Positions 45,901 to 55,637 of a DNA stretch of 64,000 nucleotides are shown piece by piece (positions within the stretch are counted from its first letter, which is position 1; each line of letters starts with the position of its first letter). The DNA is from Stomoxys calcitrans (taxonomy: Eukaryota; Arthropoda; Insecta; Diptera; Muscidae). A model generated the notes under the pieces. That model did not search any database and was not told where the DNA came from. It saw nothing but the letters and a program-made list of their open reading frames with translations. The stretch lies in the NCBI RefSeq assembly GCF_963082655.1, contig NC_081554.1:54746498-54810497 (forward strand), given 5' to 3'. The translations under genes and the position numbers were made by a program.

Positions 45901-46613
45901 GCATCCACAACTATTCGTCCATCTACAGCTGTGAACTGCTGGCAATTAGAACATGCCTTGAGAGAATTATACCTTATTCCTCTGGACAGAAAACTCTCAT
46001 ATTGAGTGATAGTAAAAGCTCTTTGGAAGGAATGGGTGACCCTTTTAGTAGAAACCAAATTATTCAACAAATAGGAACCATATTATCAAGAATACCTAAT
46101 GAAAATATTGAATTTATGTGGATTCCCAGTCACTTTGGTATCACAGAAAATGAAAAAGTTGACAAGTTGGCAAAAGATGCACTAAATGGAAACACCAACT
46201 ATGGCTTCAAATTTCAGTCCGCGGACTATAAGACTCAGATCAAAAAATACTTACATGGCTTATGGAACGATCACTGGACCTCTAATAACCAAACAAAATT
46301 ATTTCAAATTCAAAATCAAATCCCATATAAATATACCCAACCGTCCTTACGACGAACAGATCTAGTTAAATTAAATAGACTAAAAATAGGACACTGTCTT
46401 ATAACACACAAATATCTTATTGAAAAATCATCTCCACCGTGCTGCGAATGTGGCCAACTATTATCAATATATCATATTTTTAACACATGTAACAAATTTC
46501 TACCTACTAAAAATAAATATAATATAAAGGACATCACTATATTATCAAATGTAAATAATTTCAACAACGTTAAAAAATTTCTAACAGAAATAAATATGTA
46601 TAACTTGATTTAA
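42915..46613 (+). CDS. ORF2 polyprotein: endonuclease, reverse transcriptase, RNase H
   Basis: It makes the cDNA and nicks the target in target-primed reverse transcription in the nucleus. The open frame runs from 42816, but I place the start at the ATG at 42915 or 42921, which overlaps the ORF1 stop; that gives about 1,230 aa. Order along the protein: APE-type endonuclease (QWNCNGFSSHLNEI, CIQETRF, ILGDFNAHNSIWGS, SDHYPI; residues 1-220), reverse transcriptase (DNYRPISLTNCLCKLFER, FFDMTKAYDRVWR, GVPQGSVLSVTLFLLA, catalytic LLYADDLVIYSS, FLGVIFDRKMTFHNHI; about 450-760), RNase H (YYTDGSVINEKAGFAV, CELLAIR, ILSDSKSSLE, WIPSHFGITENEKVDKLA; about 970-1110), and a C-terminal finger CCECGQLLSIYHIFNTC (CX2CX7HX4C). 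All expected catalytic residues are visible and there is no internal stop. Clade I is inferred from RNase H, the finger and the tail type. Confidence 0.93.
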   Translation: MKMNDYQIIQWNCNGFSSHLNEIKLLLSKINCLAICIQETRFKSNNHVTLRNFTCYHKNVNTSQIAHGGVCIYVNNTVESEEININSDIQVVAIKIKFPIKCIICSIYLPGSENISENALNNIVNQFNLPYIILGDFNAHNSIWGSGRTDARGKVVNKFIDDNELNILNNIDCPTHFSLAYRTFSHIDLSLISPVISQYFDWNICDDLHNSDHYPIQIRYNGHTPSFQRRPMWNMRKANWEMFDCNLNRPFTEFNDIDEIEHYITDTIIAAAQKSIPCRKPECRGREVPWWNEKIRSLIRERRKLLKQFKRNITSENLAKYRHIKSKVRKEIRDSRRRTWVEFCESIDLRTPSSLVYRKIRSLNGRSSNRQITAMEDNGTLETDPKNIADILALNFSNNSSSRNFSPRFRSYAATRNISLNTTDNAGVYNIPFSLIEFRSALRSCGGTSPGPDNVRYEMLKNLDSNSRQYILDFYNYIWTRQVFPANWRKALVIPILKSGKDPTNKDNYRPISLTNCLCKLFERMVNRRLIWVIERGNVLDRNQSGFRRNRGTVDNLAILHSDIMESFSCKKDLIAVFFDMTKAYDRVWRALILQKLNSAMVNGNMAAFISNFLKERIFCTVVGNSPSEQYCLENGVPQGSVLSVTLFLLAIDFIFDKITSDVKALLYADDLVIYSSGKKISAITNKLQRTIDKLVAWTDTSGFQFHEEKTVAMRFSVRRNGMVGDLFLRLSDRNIQFVDNYKFLGVIFDRKMTFHNHILHIKAKANSKLNILKMLRCSQFGSDQRTLLRIMNSIVLPTIDYASMIYSSASKTRLKLLDPILNTALRLSTGAFRTSPVICLQAISSCPPLHIRRLGQLLNYTLKMLSVKDHPFSQMLFDRHKIDRFILKPPRYHPLYIRAHREFRELTSKYTLDIDSIESMKIPNTPPWTYPNVKIDLSLAYCNKDNMSSTVLRKRYLEMMNTKYRHYVRYYTDGSVINEKAGFAVLGENLTAYERIHNYSSIYSCELLAIRTCLERIIPYSSGQKTLILSDSKSSLEGMGDPFSRNQIIQQIGTILSRIPNENIEFMWIPSHFGITENEKVDKLAKDALNGNTNYGFKFQSADYKTQIKKYLHGLWNDHWTSNNQTKLFQIQNQIPYKYTQPSLRRTDLVKLNRLKIGHCLITHKYLIEKSSPPCCECGQLLSIYHIFNTCNKFLPTKNKYNIKDITILSNVNNFNNVKKFLTEINMYNLI

Positions 46614-46756
46614 TTTGTACATTAGTATAATATTGCATTGTAAAAATATGTACATCCTGTAAATTAAAAACACAAAATAATTAATTTGAACTATACAGGG
46701 TCTATATAACCTTCATGTGTTGGGGCCCTTCAAATTTTTAAATAAATAAATAAATA
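46614..46756 (+). other. 3' UTR and AAAT-repeat tail of the I-type element
   Basis: The UTR is short and A/T-rich, with GACTATACAGGG-like sequence (46692-46700 region) and GTGTTGGGGCCCTTCAAA before the tail. The tail is four to five AAAT/TAAA units. The CCTAAA tract resumes immediately. Confidence 0.75.
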
Positions 46757-47665
46757 ACCTAAACCTAAATAAATCCTAACAAAAAACGTAACCTAAATCT
46801 AACCTGAACCTAATCAAAGCCTAATCAAAACAAACCCTAACCTAGGACTCCACAATGGCTTAATAAAAACTGAAAAACCACTCAACCTTACCTAACCTAC
46901 ACCTAACCTAAACCTAACCTAAACCTAATCAAATCTAACTTCAACCTAAGATTCCCCAATGGCTCAATAAAGACTGAATAACCACTCCACAAGGACTCCC
47001 CAAAAACTGAACTAACCTAAACCTAACCGAATCCGAACACAAACCTAACCAAACCCAACCTAAACTTAATCTAAATTAAACCTAATCTTAACCTAACCTA
47101 ATCTAAACCTAACCTAACCTAACTTTAACCTAAACCTAATCCTAACCTATAACTAACCTAAACCTAACCTAAACACAACCTAAACATAACCTAACCTAAC
47201 CTAAACATAACCTAAACCTAACCTAACCTAAACATAACCTAAACCTAACCTAACCTTAAACTAACCTAAACCTAACCTAAACCTAACATAGACCTAACCT
47301 AAACCTTACTTAAACCTTACCTAAACCTAACTTAAATCTAACCTAAACCTAAGCCTAAACTAACATATATATAACCCAACCTAAACCTAACCTAAATCTA
47401 ACCTTACCTAAATCTAACCTAACCTAAATCTAACCTACCCTAAGACTAACCTAAACTTGACCTAAACGTAACCTAAACCTAGGCCTAACCTAAACTTAGA
47501 CCTAACCTAAACCTAGCCTAACCTAGACCTAACCTAAACCTAACCTTACCTCAGTCTAATCTTACCTAAACCTAATTTAACCTTAGTCTAATCCTAACAT
47601 AATCTTCACCTAAACCTAACCTAATTCAAACCTAACCTAACCTAAACCTTACTTAAACCTAACCC
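46757..47665 (+). repeat. CCTAA-rich tract, right part (about 900 bp)
   Basis: Interspersed CCTAAA, CCTAACCTAAA and variants such as ACATAACC and CTTACC occupy nearly the whole interval; the longest clean stretches lie at 47150-47300. Early units are mixed with unrelated text (GACTCCACAATGGCTTAATA, repeated near 46950). Flies lack TTAGG telomeres, so this is either an ancient telomere-like relic or amplified retrotransposon tail. Confidence 0.85.
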
Positions 47666-48232
47666 TAACCTAAGACATACTCCATACTCAAAACTAAACT
47701 TATTTAACACTCGATATACCATTTAAGGCGGCACTCTCAGTCACACGTATAACTACATGTTCTAACAGAAAATGCATGAACAATGAAAGCAAAAAATTTA
47801 AGCTGTCGTCATGTTTTTACACTGGTGGGATACAGACGTTGCAACATCATGCACTAATGGCACCATTGCTAAAAATATTGACAACGTGCGGGTACGATTT
47901 TGTGAACGCCTGTTGTCAATTTCGTTTACCGAATGTTATAAACACCATCTCTCTAAAATGTGGTAAAACGTTTGTAAACACCCAATCGTGGGTTGATTGA
48001 AACGCAGGTTCGATTCTCAGCAGCACACAAAAACTTTTTTCAATCTTAAAAAAAAACTGTGCACTAGTCGTTGTCAGAATGTGAACGGCTGTGAACGTTT
48101 CGTTCACAAAAACTAATGTTGATTTATGAACATTTGTGGTTGATTTGGTTGATAACATCTGTGTGTTGATTCACTTCTATGAATCAATGGGGTCAAATTC
48201 CCAACGCCGCAGTTTAGTCTATCAAGTATTAA
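47666..48232. other. Unassigned region
   Basis: No supported gene. A tRNA B-box-like GGTTCGATTCT occurs at 48008-48018 without a matching A box. Short dyads around CGTTTCGTTCAC (48096-48108) are present. Confidence 0.4.
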
Positions 48233-48430
48233 CAAGACATGACATGACATAGCATAGCAAAATATCGCTTTAAGCCAGATAGTAAGCTACAAAGAATTAG
48301 CAGCTGCGATATAGCAGCGATCTTCTGAAACCTCTACTAGACTATACCAGACTTCAGATAAAGACCCCTGGGCTCACGACTTTTTGGCGAGACCATTCTC
48401 ATTTTAACTTCACATGCTGGCGATATTTTT
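48233..48430 (+). repeat. Dispersed repeat D, diverged copy
   Basis: It begins with a short ACATG run and continues CATAGCATAGCAAAATATCG and CCAGATAGTAAGCTAC, parallel to 51770-51815 and onward. A GACCCCTGGGCTCACGAC segment corresponds to the CTCCTGGTTCATGGC of the other copies. It is non-coding. Confidence 0.5.
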
Positions 48431-48595
48431 CGCCATTCTAGCAAACCCGCCTATTTTTGCCATTGTGACCTATTTGCACAATCATTCCATTTCAATAAAT
48501 TCTTGATTCTCATAACCAGAGGGTTGTCCCCATCTTTAAATGTCTATGGTTCGGATATCTGAGAAACATTTTAGTGCTTATGACACGCTCCAAGC

Positions 48596-48925
48596 CACCG
48601 TGGTGCATAGGTTAGCATGACCGCTTATCGTCAGCAAACGCCTGGGTTCAAATCCCGCCGATGAGAACACTTTAAAACTTTTTTCGGCGGCGTTGATACC
48701 CTCAACAAATGCTGGCACTAATTCGTAAGTATTTCAGCCATGTGCAACTTCTCAACAAAGAGGTGTCAATTTTCAGTGTCACGTCGTTCAAACTCGGTGT
48801 AAAATTGGAGGTCCCCTTATCATTGAGCTTGAATTTGAATTGGGCAGCACTCAATTTGCTATTGTGAGATTTTAGTTTTCCTCTTATTTGTTCCATTATG
48901 GGATGTTCGGGAAACACTAAACCAT
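48596..48925 (+). mobile_element. Old tRNA-derived SINE copy, plus strand
   Basis: Head CCACCGTGGTGCATAGGTTA, B box GGGTTCAAATCCC (perfect tRNA type), body with AACAAAGAGGTGTC and CTCGGTGTAAAATTGGAGG, then TCATTGAGCTTGAATTTGAA. Divergence from the other copies is high, so it is older. It is the only SINE here in plus orientation. Confidence 0.75.
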
Positions 48926-49096
48926 AAACCAAGTCCGGGCTTATTGCAAAAACTAATCATAGATGTTTCAAGAACTGCCGAAGCACTCTAAAGGATTCAT
49001 GGTTCACGATTTTTAAGAGAAGAAAATTCTGCGGCCCCAAATACACCCATAGAACAAAATATCCCATTAAATGTTTTCGCCCTTAATATTATTTTT

Positions 49097-49706
49097 TATA
49101 CCCTCCACTATAGAATGGGGGTATACTAATTTCGTCATTCTGTTTGTAACTCCTCGAAATGGTCGTCTAAGACCCCATAAAGAATATATATTCTTGATCG
49201 TCATGATATTTTAAGTCGATCTAGCCATGTCCGTCCGTCCGTCCGTCTGTCTGTCGAAAGCACGCTAACATTCGAGGGAGTAAAGCTATCCGCTTGAAAT
49301 TTTGCACAAATACTTCTTATAAGTGTAGGTCGGTTGGGATTGTAAATGGGCCATATCGGTCCATGTTTTGATATAGCTGCCATATAAAACGATCTGGGAT
49401 CTTGACTTCTTGAGCCGCTAGAGGACGCTAGGGCAATTCTTATCCGATTTGGCTGAAATTTTGCATGACATGTTTTGTTATAGTTTCTAACAACTGTGCC
49501 AATTATGGTTCAAACTGGTCCATAACCTGACATAGCTGTCATATAAACCGATCTGAAGTCTTGACTTCTTAAGCCTGTAGAGAGCGTAATTCCTATCCGA
49601 TTTGGCTGAAATTTCGCATTTGTCGGGAAAAAACTCGACAAATGCGATCAATGGTGGAGGGTATATAAGATTCGACCCGGCCGAACTTAGCACGCTTTTA
49701 TTTGTT
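49097..49706 (+). mobile_element. Family A (A1) short copy with both ends
   Basis: TATACCCTCCACTATAGAAT at the start, TA run and GTCCGTCCGTCCGTCTGTC block (49227-49254), two internal units, then TTCGACCCGGCCGAA and CTTAGCACGCTTTTATTTG. At 610 bp it illustrates the minimal layout of the family. Confidence 0.82.
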
Positions 49707-51533
49707 CTTCAATAAGTTGTTCCCATCATATATCCTGCTTTTAAGAGTTTTAATATCAAGGTGCTCTCATTTTTCCACATTATCACTTGAGCTTATCTTT
49801 CGAATGAATTTTTGCGCTTCATAAATGTTTTTCCCACTCCCTATACAAAAATGTTTGTAATTTGCAATGCAAGACTTCAACAAAAAAAGGAAAGAAGACT
49901 TAACAATTTTATCCTGTTTATCACAAAACACTTCGTTGGTTGTAATTTTATTTCCTCCAGAAAAAAATTAAATAAAAAAACAACACAGTGGGAAAAAGTA
50001 AAGCAACATCCTTAACTGTCTTTTGTTTTATCTCTACACAATTCATGCTTAATAGAGACTATACCATACGTACAAGTTAAAGCTGTGTGTTCATCCATTC
50101 TTTGGGTCTGATGACACACGCTCTAGAATGTAATGCAGAGAGGACGAATGTCCTATAAAAGCATTAGTGGCAGTAATAGTCGAAGCTATTGAGCAGCAGT
50201 CAAGCAGTGAGGGAGATTACGTGCCAACAGGGCCTAAAATTTTTTATGGATATTTTGCATGCTTCTAATTTACAAGGCCCGACACTTCGTCGTCACTTCT
50301 TCAAAGATTCATTCTGAGAAAATATCATATCAACCCTTGCACCACCTAAGAGCTCCTTGATATCTAATTTTTTAAGATGCTTCAACTGTAAGTTTTGAAG
50401 TGCCATCGAAAGAAAAAATCCTATAAAAAACTCGTCTCTTCCGAAGCCAGGTCTTCCAGAAGGCCTCTTTGTAGCATGCCTACTGGAATGTATTAAAAAC
50501 CAAAAATGGATAAAAAGACAAAACGGCATATCTGCAAAAATCGGTCATGCCGACCATTCATCTTCTATTGTTTGTCTCTGCTATCTAAAGTGTTTTCTTT
50601 AAGGCCTTCCCGTTTAAAGGCCTTGCTTATCACATCCGTTCATACACTACAAAACAACGCCACAACTAACCACGTGAATGGTGGTAATGGTTTGGCGGGG
50701 ACACGTGTGTACGCTTCTTTTCTCTGGCTGTTGTTTTTTTTTTAGCAAACACCAGCAAAAAATTAAATAGACGTCAATAAACTTAAAACCTTCAGCGAAG
50801 AGGCGATGCGATTATGTCGATGTGGAAGCGCCAGCGAAAGCAAGCAAGGATTGTGCTATGAGAAAAATGAGCTTGGGCCAAAGCAGAAGAAGAAGCAAAA
50901 GAAATGGACTACAGTATCCATGGTGAATGAATATTGTCCACTAAAAAAGAACTGAGGCAGTGTGTCACGAAGACTACCACGACAATGCCACAAGACCACA
51001 TTGAACATGTATGTTATGTGAGTGTCCGTCTGTCTATCTGTCTATCAGTTGCCCAACGTACGAATAGCCAAACCGGAATGCTGATGTCTAGCGGCCAGGA
51101 TGGGTATGACCGCCATTTCAATTGTTCTGCTGCCATGGTTGGCTGAGCTTCCACATAGTTTTCGAGAGGCATACAGGCGTAGTACTAAGTAATGGTTAAT
51201 AGTTAGGACAAGCATAAAAAGCATTCAGGCAGCCCGGGTCAAATCTTTTTTTTTTTTTGTTCACTAATATTTCCTTTTTGTCCGACGGTGTATGAGTGAT
51301 GACTGAGGTGAAAGGGTAAAGAGCGTGATTAAGGGGCGGAGGTCGAGAAAAAGTGAGAGAGGTGTTGAAATGAAGGACTAAGAAGAAAAGACGGACTAAA
51401 GAGATTACAAAGGATTTTGTTTAAAAAAATTTTAGAGACTGATGACCTTTTCATTTCTTAAGATTGACATCGATACAATTAAATGTCTGGAAATTTCTCC
51501 TAACAATTCATTGAAGACCTCTAGCTATATGAG
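49707..51533. other. Region without supported gene
   Basis: About 1.8 kb with no domain-bearing ORF. A small GTCY run (GTCCGTCTGTCTATCTGTC, 51022-51040) is the only repeat-like element. The overlapping opposite-strand ORFs at 50293-50529 and 50506-50745 are unsupported. Confidence 0.45.
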
Positions 51534-51700
51534 ATGTCATGTCATGCCATATCATGTCATGTCGTGCCAAGTCATGTCATGCCGTGCCATATGATGTCAT
51601 GTCATGCCAAATCATATCATGCCGTGCCATGTCATGTCATGTCATGCCGTGCCATGTCATGTCATTCCATCTCATGTCATTCCATATCATGTCATATCAC
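51534..51700 (+). repeat. Pentanucleotide microsatellite (ATGTC/ATGCC)n
   Basis: About 165 bp of five-base units CATGT, CATGC, CATAT and CGTGC. All forward frames are open and give M/S/C/H-rich peptides, which are not genes. Repeat D follows directly. Confidence 0.88.
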
Positions 51701-51769
51701 TGCACAGTGCACATGTTTACACTGTTATCGTACGTCTATGCCTCAAAGTTCTTAGCAAAATTCATGATA

Positions 51770-52230
51770 TGGCATGGCATAGCAATGTGCCGCTTCAAGC
51801 TCGATAGTAGGTTTTAAATGGACACGAAAAAAAAACACCGTATTGTCAGCAACTCAAAGCTCGACTAATAGAGTGGCTATATAAGTCAAACAAAACTGAT
51901 TTATAGAGGCTTCCTACGAAGACTCCTGGTTCATGGCAGAATGACGAGAACGTTCTCTTTTTATCTTTGTATACATGCGATATGTTTCGCTATTTTGTCG
52001 CACTTTCCTGTTGTTACCTCAGATGGACACGAAAAAAACAACACCATATTGTCAGCTACTCAAAGCTCGACTAGTAGCTATACCAGGCACCGAAAATGAT
52101 TTACAGGTGCTTCCGACGAAGGCTCCTGGTTCGTGGCTTGATGACGAGAATGCGATATTTTTCGCTATTTTGACCAAATTTCCTGTTGCTTCCTCAGAGG
52201 CCTTGTTCATAGCCATGAGAACCTCACATC
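51770..52230 (+). repeat. Dispersed repeat D, two tandem copies
   Basis: The segment beginning ATGGACACGAAAAAAAAACA (51818) recurs from 52024 with ATGGACACGAAAAAAACAAC, a spacing of about 206 bp. Both copies contain TATTGTCAG, CTCAAAGCTCGACTA and CTCCTGGTTC.TGGC. The family appears a third time at 48.2 kb. No coding capacity is evident. Confidence 0.65.
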
Positions 52231-52439
52231 TTTTCTGTTTGTCTAAGGGCCGAATGTCTAGAAGTCTTAAATATTTTAGTCAACATTTATGAGTGGAAAG
52301 AGCCACTGAAATATGGAATCGTGGATTTGTGTTCTAGGCAACACTAGACTACTGCTTCGTGTCTTGAGGACGAGGCAATTCCATTCGTGCCAAATTTCAG
52401 CAAAGTCGCTGGTGGGTTACACATAGGAGAACTTGGGGA

Positions 52440-52993
52440 CAGGCAGCTTTGGTGGCCTTCTTGGATATAGAAGGATTCGTTCTCTGGAGGGGGTTTATTC
52501 CCCTTCTTAAGGCTCTTGGTTTTCAATCGGATTCTAAGGTACTTCGAGGAGGAAAGAATGAAAATGCTTTCCTATGCCGATGACGTCCACATTTTGAGAG
52601 GCGTTCGCTTCCTCTCTACTGTCATGGATATCCTTCAGGGCGCGCTGAAGGAGATGTTGCGATGGGCGAGAGTCAATGGACTCGCCATAAACCCCGGAAA
52701 AACAGAGTTGATGTTGTTCACGGGAAGGAGGAGGTATGGTGAGTTCAGTGAGCCGATCCTTGATGGAGTGGAGCTGTCGCTTTCTCGGGAGGATAAATGT
52801 AGACCGATGTGGTTCGGCGGATCCTAATCTATGGGTGCCTAGTGAGGCACCGGTCTCTCGAGAAGGTGTGTATCTCGATATGCCGGAGAGGTTGCAGGAC
52901 TGCCTCGAGAGCAGCGCTGAATCCGATACTTCACCCGAAACATTTACACTCGAACGTGTAGTGCGCGGCGGTAAAGACTGTCCTCAGACTGGG
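52440..52993 (+). pseudogene. N5: non-LTR reverse transcriptase fragment
   Basis: LVAFLDIEGF (52450-52480) is the motif-A aspartate region. 52556-52590 gives the catalytic MLSYADDVHIL, followed by the helix LKEMLRWARVNGLAINPGKT and LMLFTGRRR (to about 52735). After a frameshift, conserved thumb-like text continues to about 52960. Most of the RT between motifs A and C is deleted. The 16-bp satellite begins immediately downstream. Confidence 0.75.
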
Positions 52994-54590
52994 GGAGTCA
53001 GGTACTGAGGGAGTCAGGGACTGAGGGAGTCAGGGACTGAGGTAGTCAAGGACTGGGGGAGTCAGGGACTGAGGGAGTCACGAACTGTGGGAGTCAGGGT
53101 CTGTGGGAGTCAGGGACTGTGGGAGTCAGGGACTGTGGGAGTCAGGGACTGTGGGAGTCAGGGACTGTGGGAGTCAGGGACTGTGGAATCAGGGACTGAG
53201 GGAGTCAGGGACTGAGGGAGTAAGGGACTGAGGGAGTAAGGGAATGAGGGAGTCGGGGTCTGAGGGAGTCAGGGACTGAGTGAGTCAGGGACTGAGGAAT
53301 TCATGGACTGAGACAGTCAGGGACTGTAGGTTTCAGGGACTGAGGGTGTCAGGGACTGAGGGTGTCAGGGACTGAGGGAGTCAGGGACTGAGGGAGTCAG
53401 GGACTGAGGGTGTCAGGGACTGAGGGGGTCAGGGACTGAGGGGGTCAGGGACTGAAGGAGTCAAGGGCTAAGGGAGTTAGGGACTAAGGGAGTTAGGGAC
53501 TAATAAAGTCAGGGACTGTGAGTCACGGACTGAGAGAGTCAGAGACTGTGGGAGTCAAGGACTAGGGTAGTTAGGGACTGATAAAGTCAGGGACTGTGGG
53601 AATCGGGGACTGAGGGAATCAGCGACTAAGGGGGTTAGGGACTGAGGGAGTCATGGACTGAGGGAGTCAGGGACTGGGGGGTTCAGGGACTGAGAGGGTC
53701 AGGGACTAAGGGAGTTAGGGACTGAGGGAGTCAGGGACTGAGGGTGTCAAAGACTGAGGGTGTCAGGGACTGGGGGAGTCAGGGACTGGAGGAGTCTTGG
53801 ACTAAGGGAGTTAGGGACTGATAAAGTCTGGGACTGAGAGTCACGGACTGAGAGAGTCAGAGACTGTGGGAGTCAAGGACTGAGGGAGTCAGGGACTGAG
53901 GGAGTCAGGGACTGAGGGAGTCAGGGACTGAGGGAGTCAGGGACTGAGGGAGTCAGGGACTGAGGGAGTCAGGGACTGAGGGAGTCAGGGACTGAGGGAG
54001 TCAGGGACTGAGGGAGTCAGGGACTGAGGGAGTCAGGGACTGAGGGAGTCAGGGACTGAGGGAGTCAGGGACTGAGGGAGTCAGGGACTGAGGGAGTCAG
54101 GGACTGAGGGAGTCAGGGACTGAGGGAGTCAGGGACTGAGGGAGTCAGGGACTGAGGGAGTCAGGGACTGAGGGAGTCAGGGACTGAGGGAGTCAGGGAC
54201 TGAGGGAGTCAGGGACTGAGGGAGTCAGGGACTGAGGGAGTCAGGGACTGAGGGAGTCAGGGACTGAGGGAGTCAGGGACTGAGGGAGTCAGGGACTGAG
54301 GGAGTCAGGGACTGAGGGAGTCAGGGACTGAGGGAGTCAGGGACTGAGGGAGTCAGGGACTGAGGGAGTCAGGGACTTATGGAGTCAGGGACTGAGGGAG
54401 TCAGGGACTGGAGAAGTCTGGGACTAAGGGAGTTAGGGACTGATAAAGTCTGGGACTGAGAGTCACGGACTGATAGAGTCAGGGACTGTGCGAGTCAGGG
54501 ACTAGGGGAGTTAGGGACTGATAAAATCAGGGACTGAGAGGGTCAGGAACTGTGGGACTCGGGGACTGAGGGATTCAGGGGCGGATAGAG
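52994..54590. repeat. 16-bp satellite (GGGAGTCAGGGACTGA)n, about 1.6 kb
   Basis: Each unit consists of two similar 8-bp halves, GGGAGTCA and GGGACTGA. Units from about 53885 to 54375 are almost identical (roughly 30 in a row). Both flanks (52994-53880 and 54380-54590) are variant-rich, with GTGGGAGTCA, TAGGGACTGATAAAGTC and GAGAGTCACGGACT forms. A composite variant block (GATAAAGTC...GAGAGTCACGG) occurs three times at 53500, 53820 and 54440. It sits exactly between two retrotransposon fragments. Confidence 0.92.
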
Positions 54591-55637
54591 TCAATTGCGT
54601 TTGGAGGTAGTTTTCCCGCGAAGAGAAGACCTTCGGGCCTGGTCCTGAAAACTTAGCTTACATGTCGCTAGAGGCATACCCACAGATTCCAGTATCTCTG
54701 GAATGTGAAGGGTAGTTCCTAGTCTCGCAAGCTTGTCCGCTTTACAATTCCCGGGGATATCTCTATGGCACGGCACCCAGAACAGGTGAATTTTGAATTG
54801 TTAAGCCATCTCGTTGAGAGATCTGCGACAGTCGAGGGAGGTTTTTGTGTTCAGAAATATGTTCTTCAGGGATTATATGGCTGCCTGGCTGTCTGAGAAG
54901 ATATTTATGCCAATTGTCGTAATGACATTACATCTTAGCCATTCCACCACTTCCTTATTTGCAGGGATCTCCTCTTGATATACACTGCAGTGGTCGAGTT
55001 ACCTCTTCGATATGACCAGTTCTAGATCTTTAGAGTACACCCCAAAGCCCACCTGGTCGTTTAGTTTTGAACCCTTCCGTATAGAAGTCTATGTAACTCT
55101 CTGTTACCAGGGATATCGTAGTTCCAATCGATTCTATCAAGAATAGTGGTACAGTACTTTTTTTAAAAATGCGGCATAGATAGGATGTAATCCATACTGC
55201 CAGGAAGGTCGGCTATTGTTTCAAGGATAACACATTGTCGGTTGCCGCCACATGACCAGTTAGAAAGCTCCCTTAACCTCACGGCAGTTGCACTTTGAGT
55301 AGCCACAATGTCCAGAGGCATAAGATGTAGCATTCAGTTCAGTGCATCAGATGGTGTCGTCCTCAGTGCGGCTGTGATGCACAAACAAGCCATCCTTTGG
55401 ATCCGCTTAAGTATTGAGCAGTAAGTGGACTTTTGAAGCATCGTCCACCAGGCCACAACACCATATAGCATTATTAGTGTGACAACTGCAGTATATACCC
55501 AATGCATGACACGCGGTCTTAACCCCAAACTTTTGTCAATGGCTTTCTTGCAGGTGTATAGTTTCCAAATGCATGACACGCGGTCTTTACCCCCAACTTT
55601 TGCCAATGGCTCTCTTGTAGGTGTATAGTTTCCAATT
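54580..55637 (-). pseudogene. N3: non-LTR retrotransposon 3' half, minus strand
   Basis: Leftwards: 55334-55606 is the RT thumb/connection (MLYGVVAWWTMLQKSTYC, RMACLCITAALRTTPSDAL). 54830-55200 is degraded connection and RNase H start. 54591-54776 is the RNase H end (PCHRDIPGNCKADKLARLG, where the aspartate of the KADKLA motif is the last catalytic residue). A 67-bp direct duplication containing GCATGACACGCGGTC lies at 55502-55636. The element is cut at 54580 by the satellite and its 3' end is missing. Confidence 0.75.

Larger units (their letters stand above)
42366..46756 (+). mobile_element. I-type non-LTR retrotransposon, 5'-truncated, ORF2 intact
   Basis: About 4.4 kb: the 3' part of ORF1 (to 42928), a complete ORF2 (to 46613), a 143-bp 3' UTR and a terminal run of AAAT/TAAA repeats (about 46738-46756) in place of a plain poly(A). 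I factors end in TAA repeats, so the tail type agrees with the clade suggested by RNase H plus the C-terminal CCHC finger. The 5' end and most of ORF1 are missing, as in typical incomplete target-primed reverse transcription. The insertion lies within a CCTAA-rich tract, so a target duplication cannot be read off reliably. Confidence 0.88.

Noticed and set aside
48008..48018. Isolated B-box-like GGTTCGATTCT as a tRNA or SINE
   Set aside because: No A box or tRNA arms could be found around it, and the flanks match no SINE copy in the window.
51534..51817. M/S/C/H-rich ORFs resembling metal-binding peptides
   Set aside because: They arise from the ATGTC pentanucleotide microsatellite in all frames.
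52994..54590. Possible CRISPR or coding repeat
   Set aside because: It is a contiguous 16-bp satellite without spacers, and TGA stops recur in each frame.
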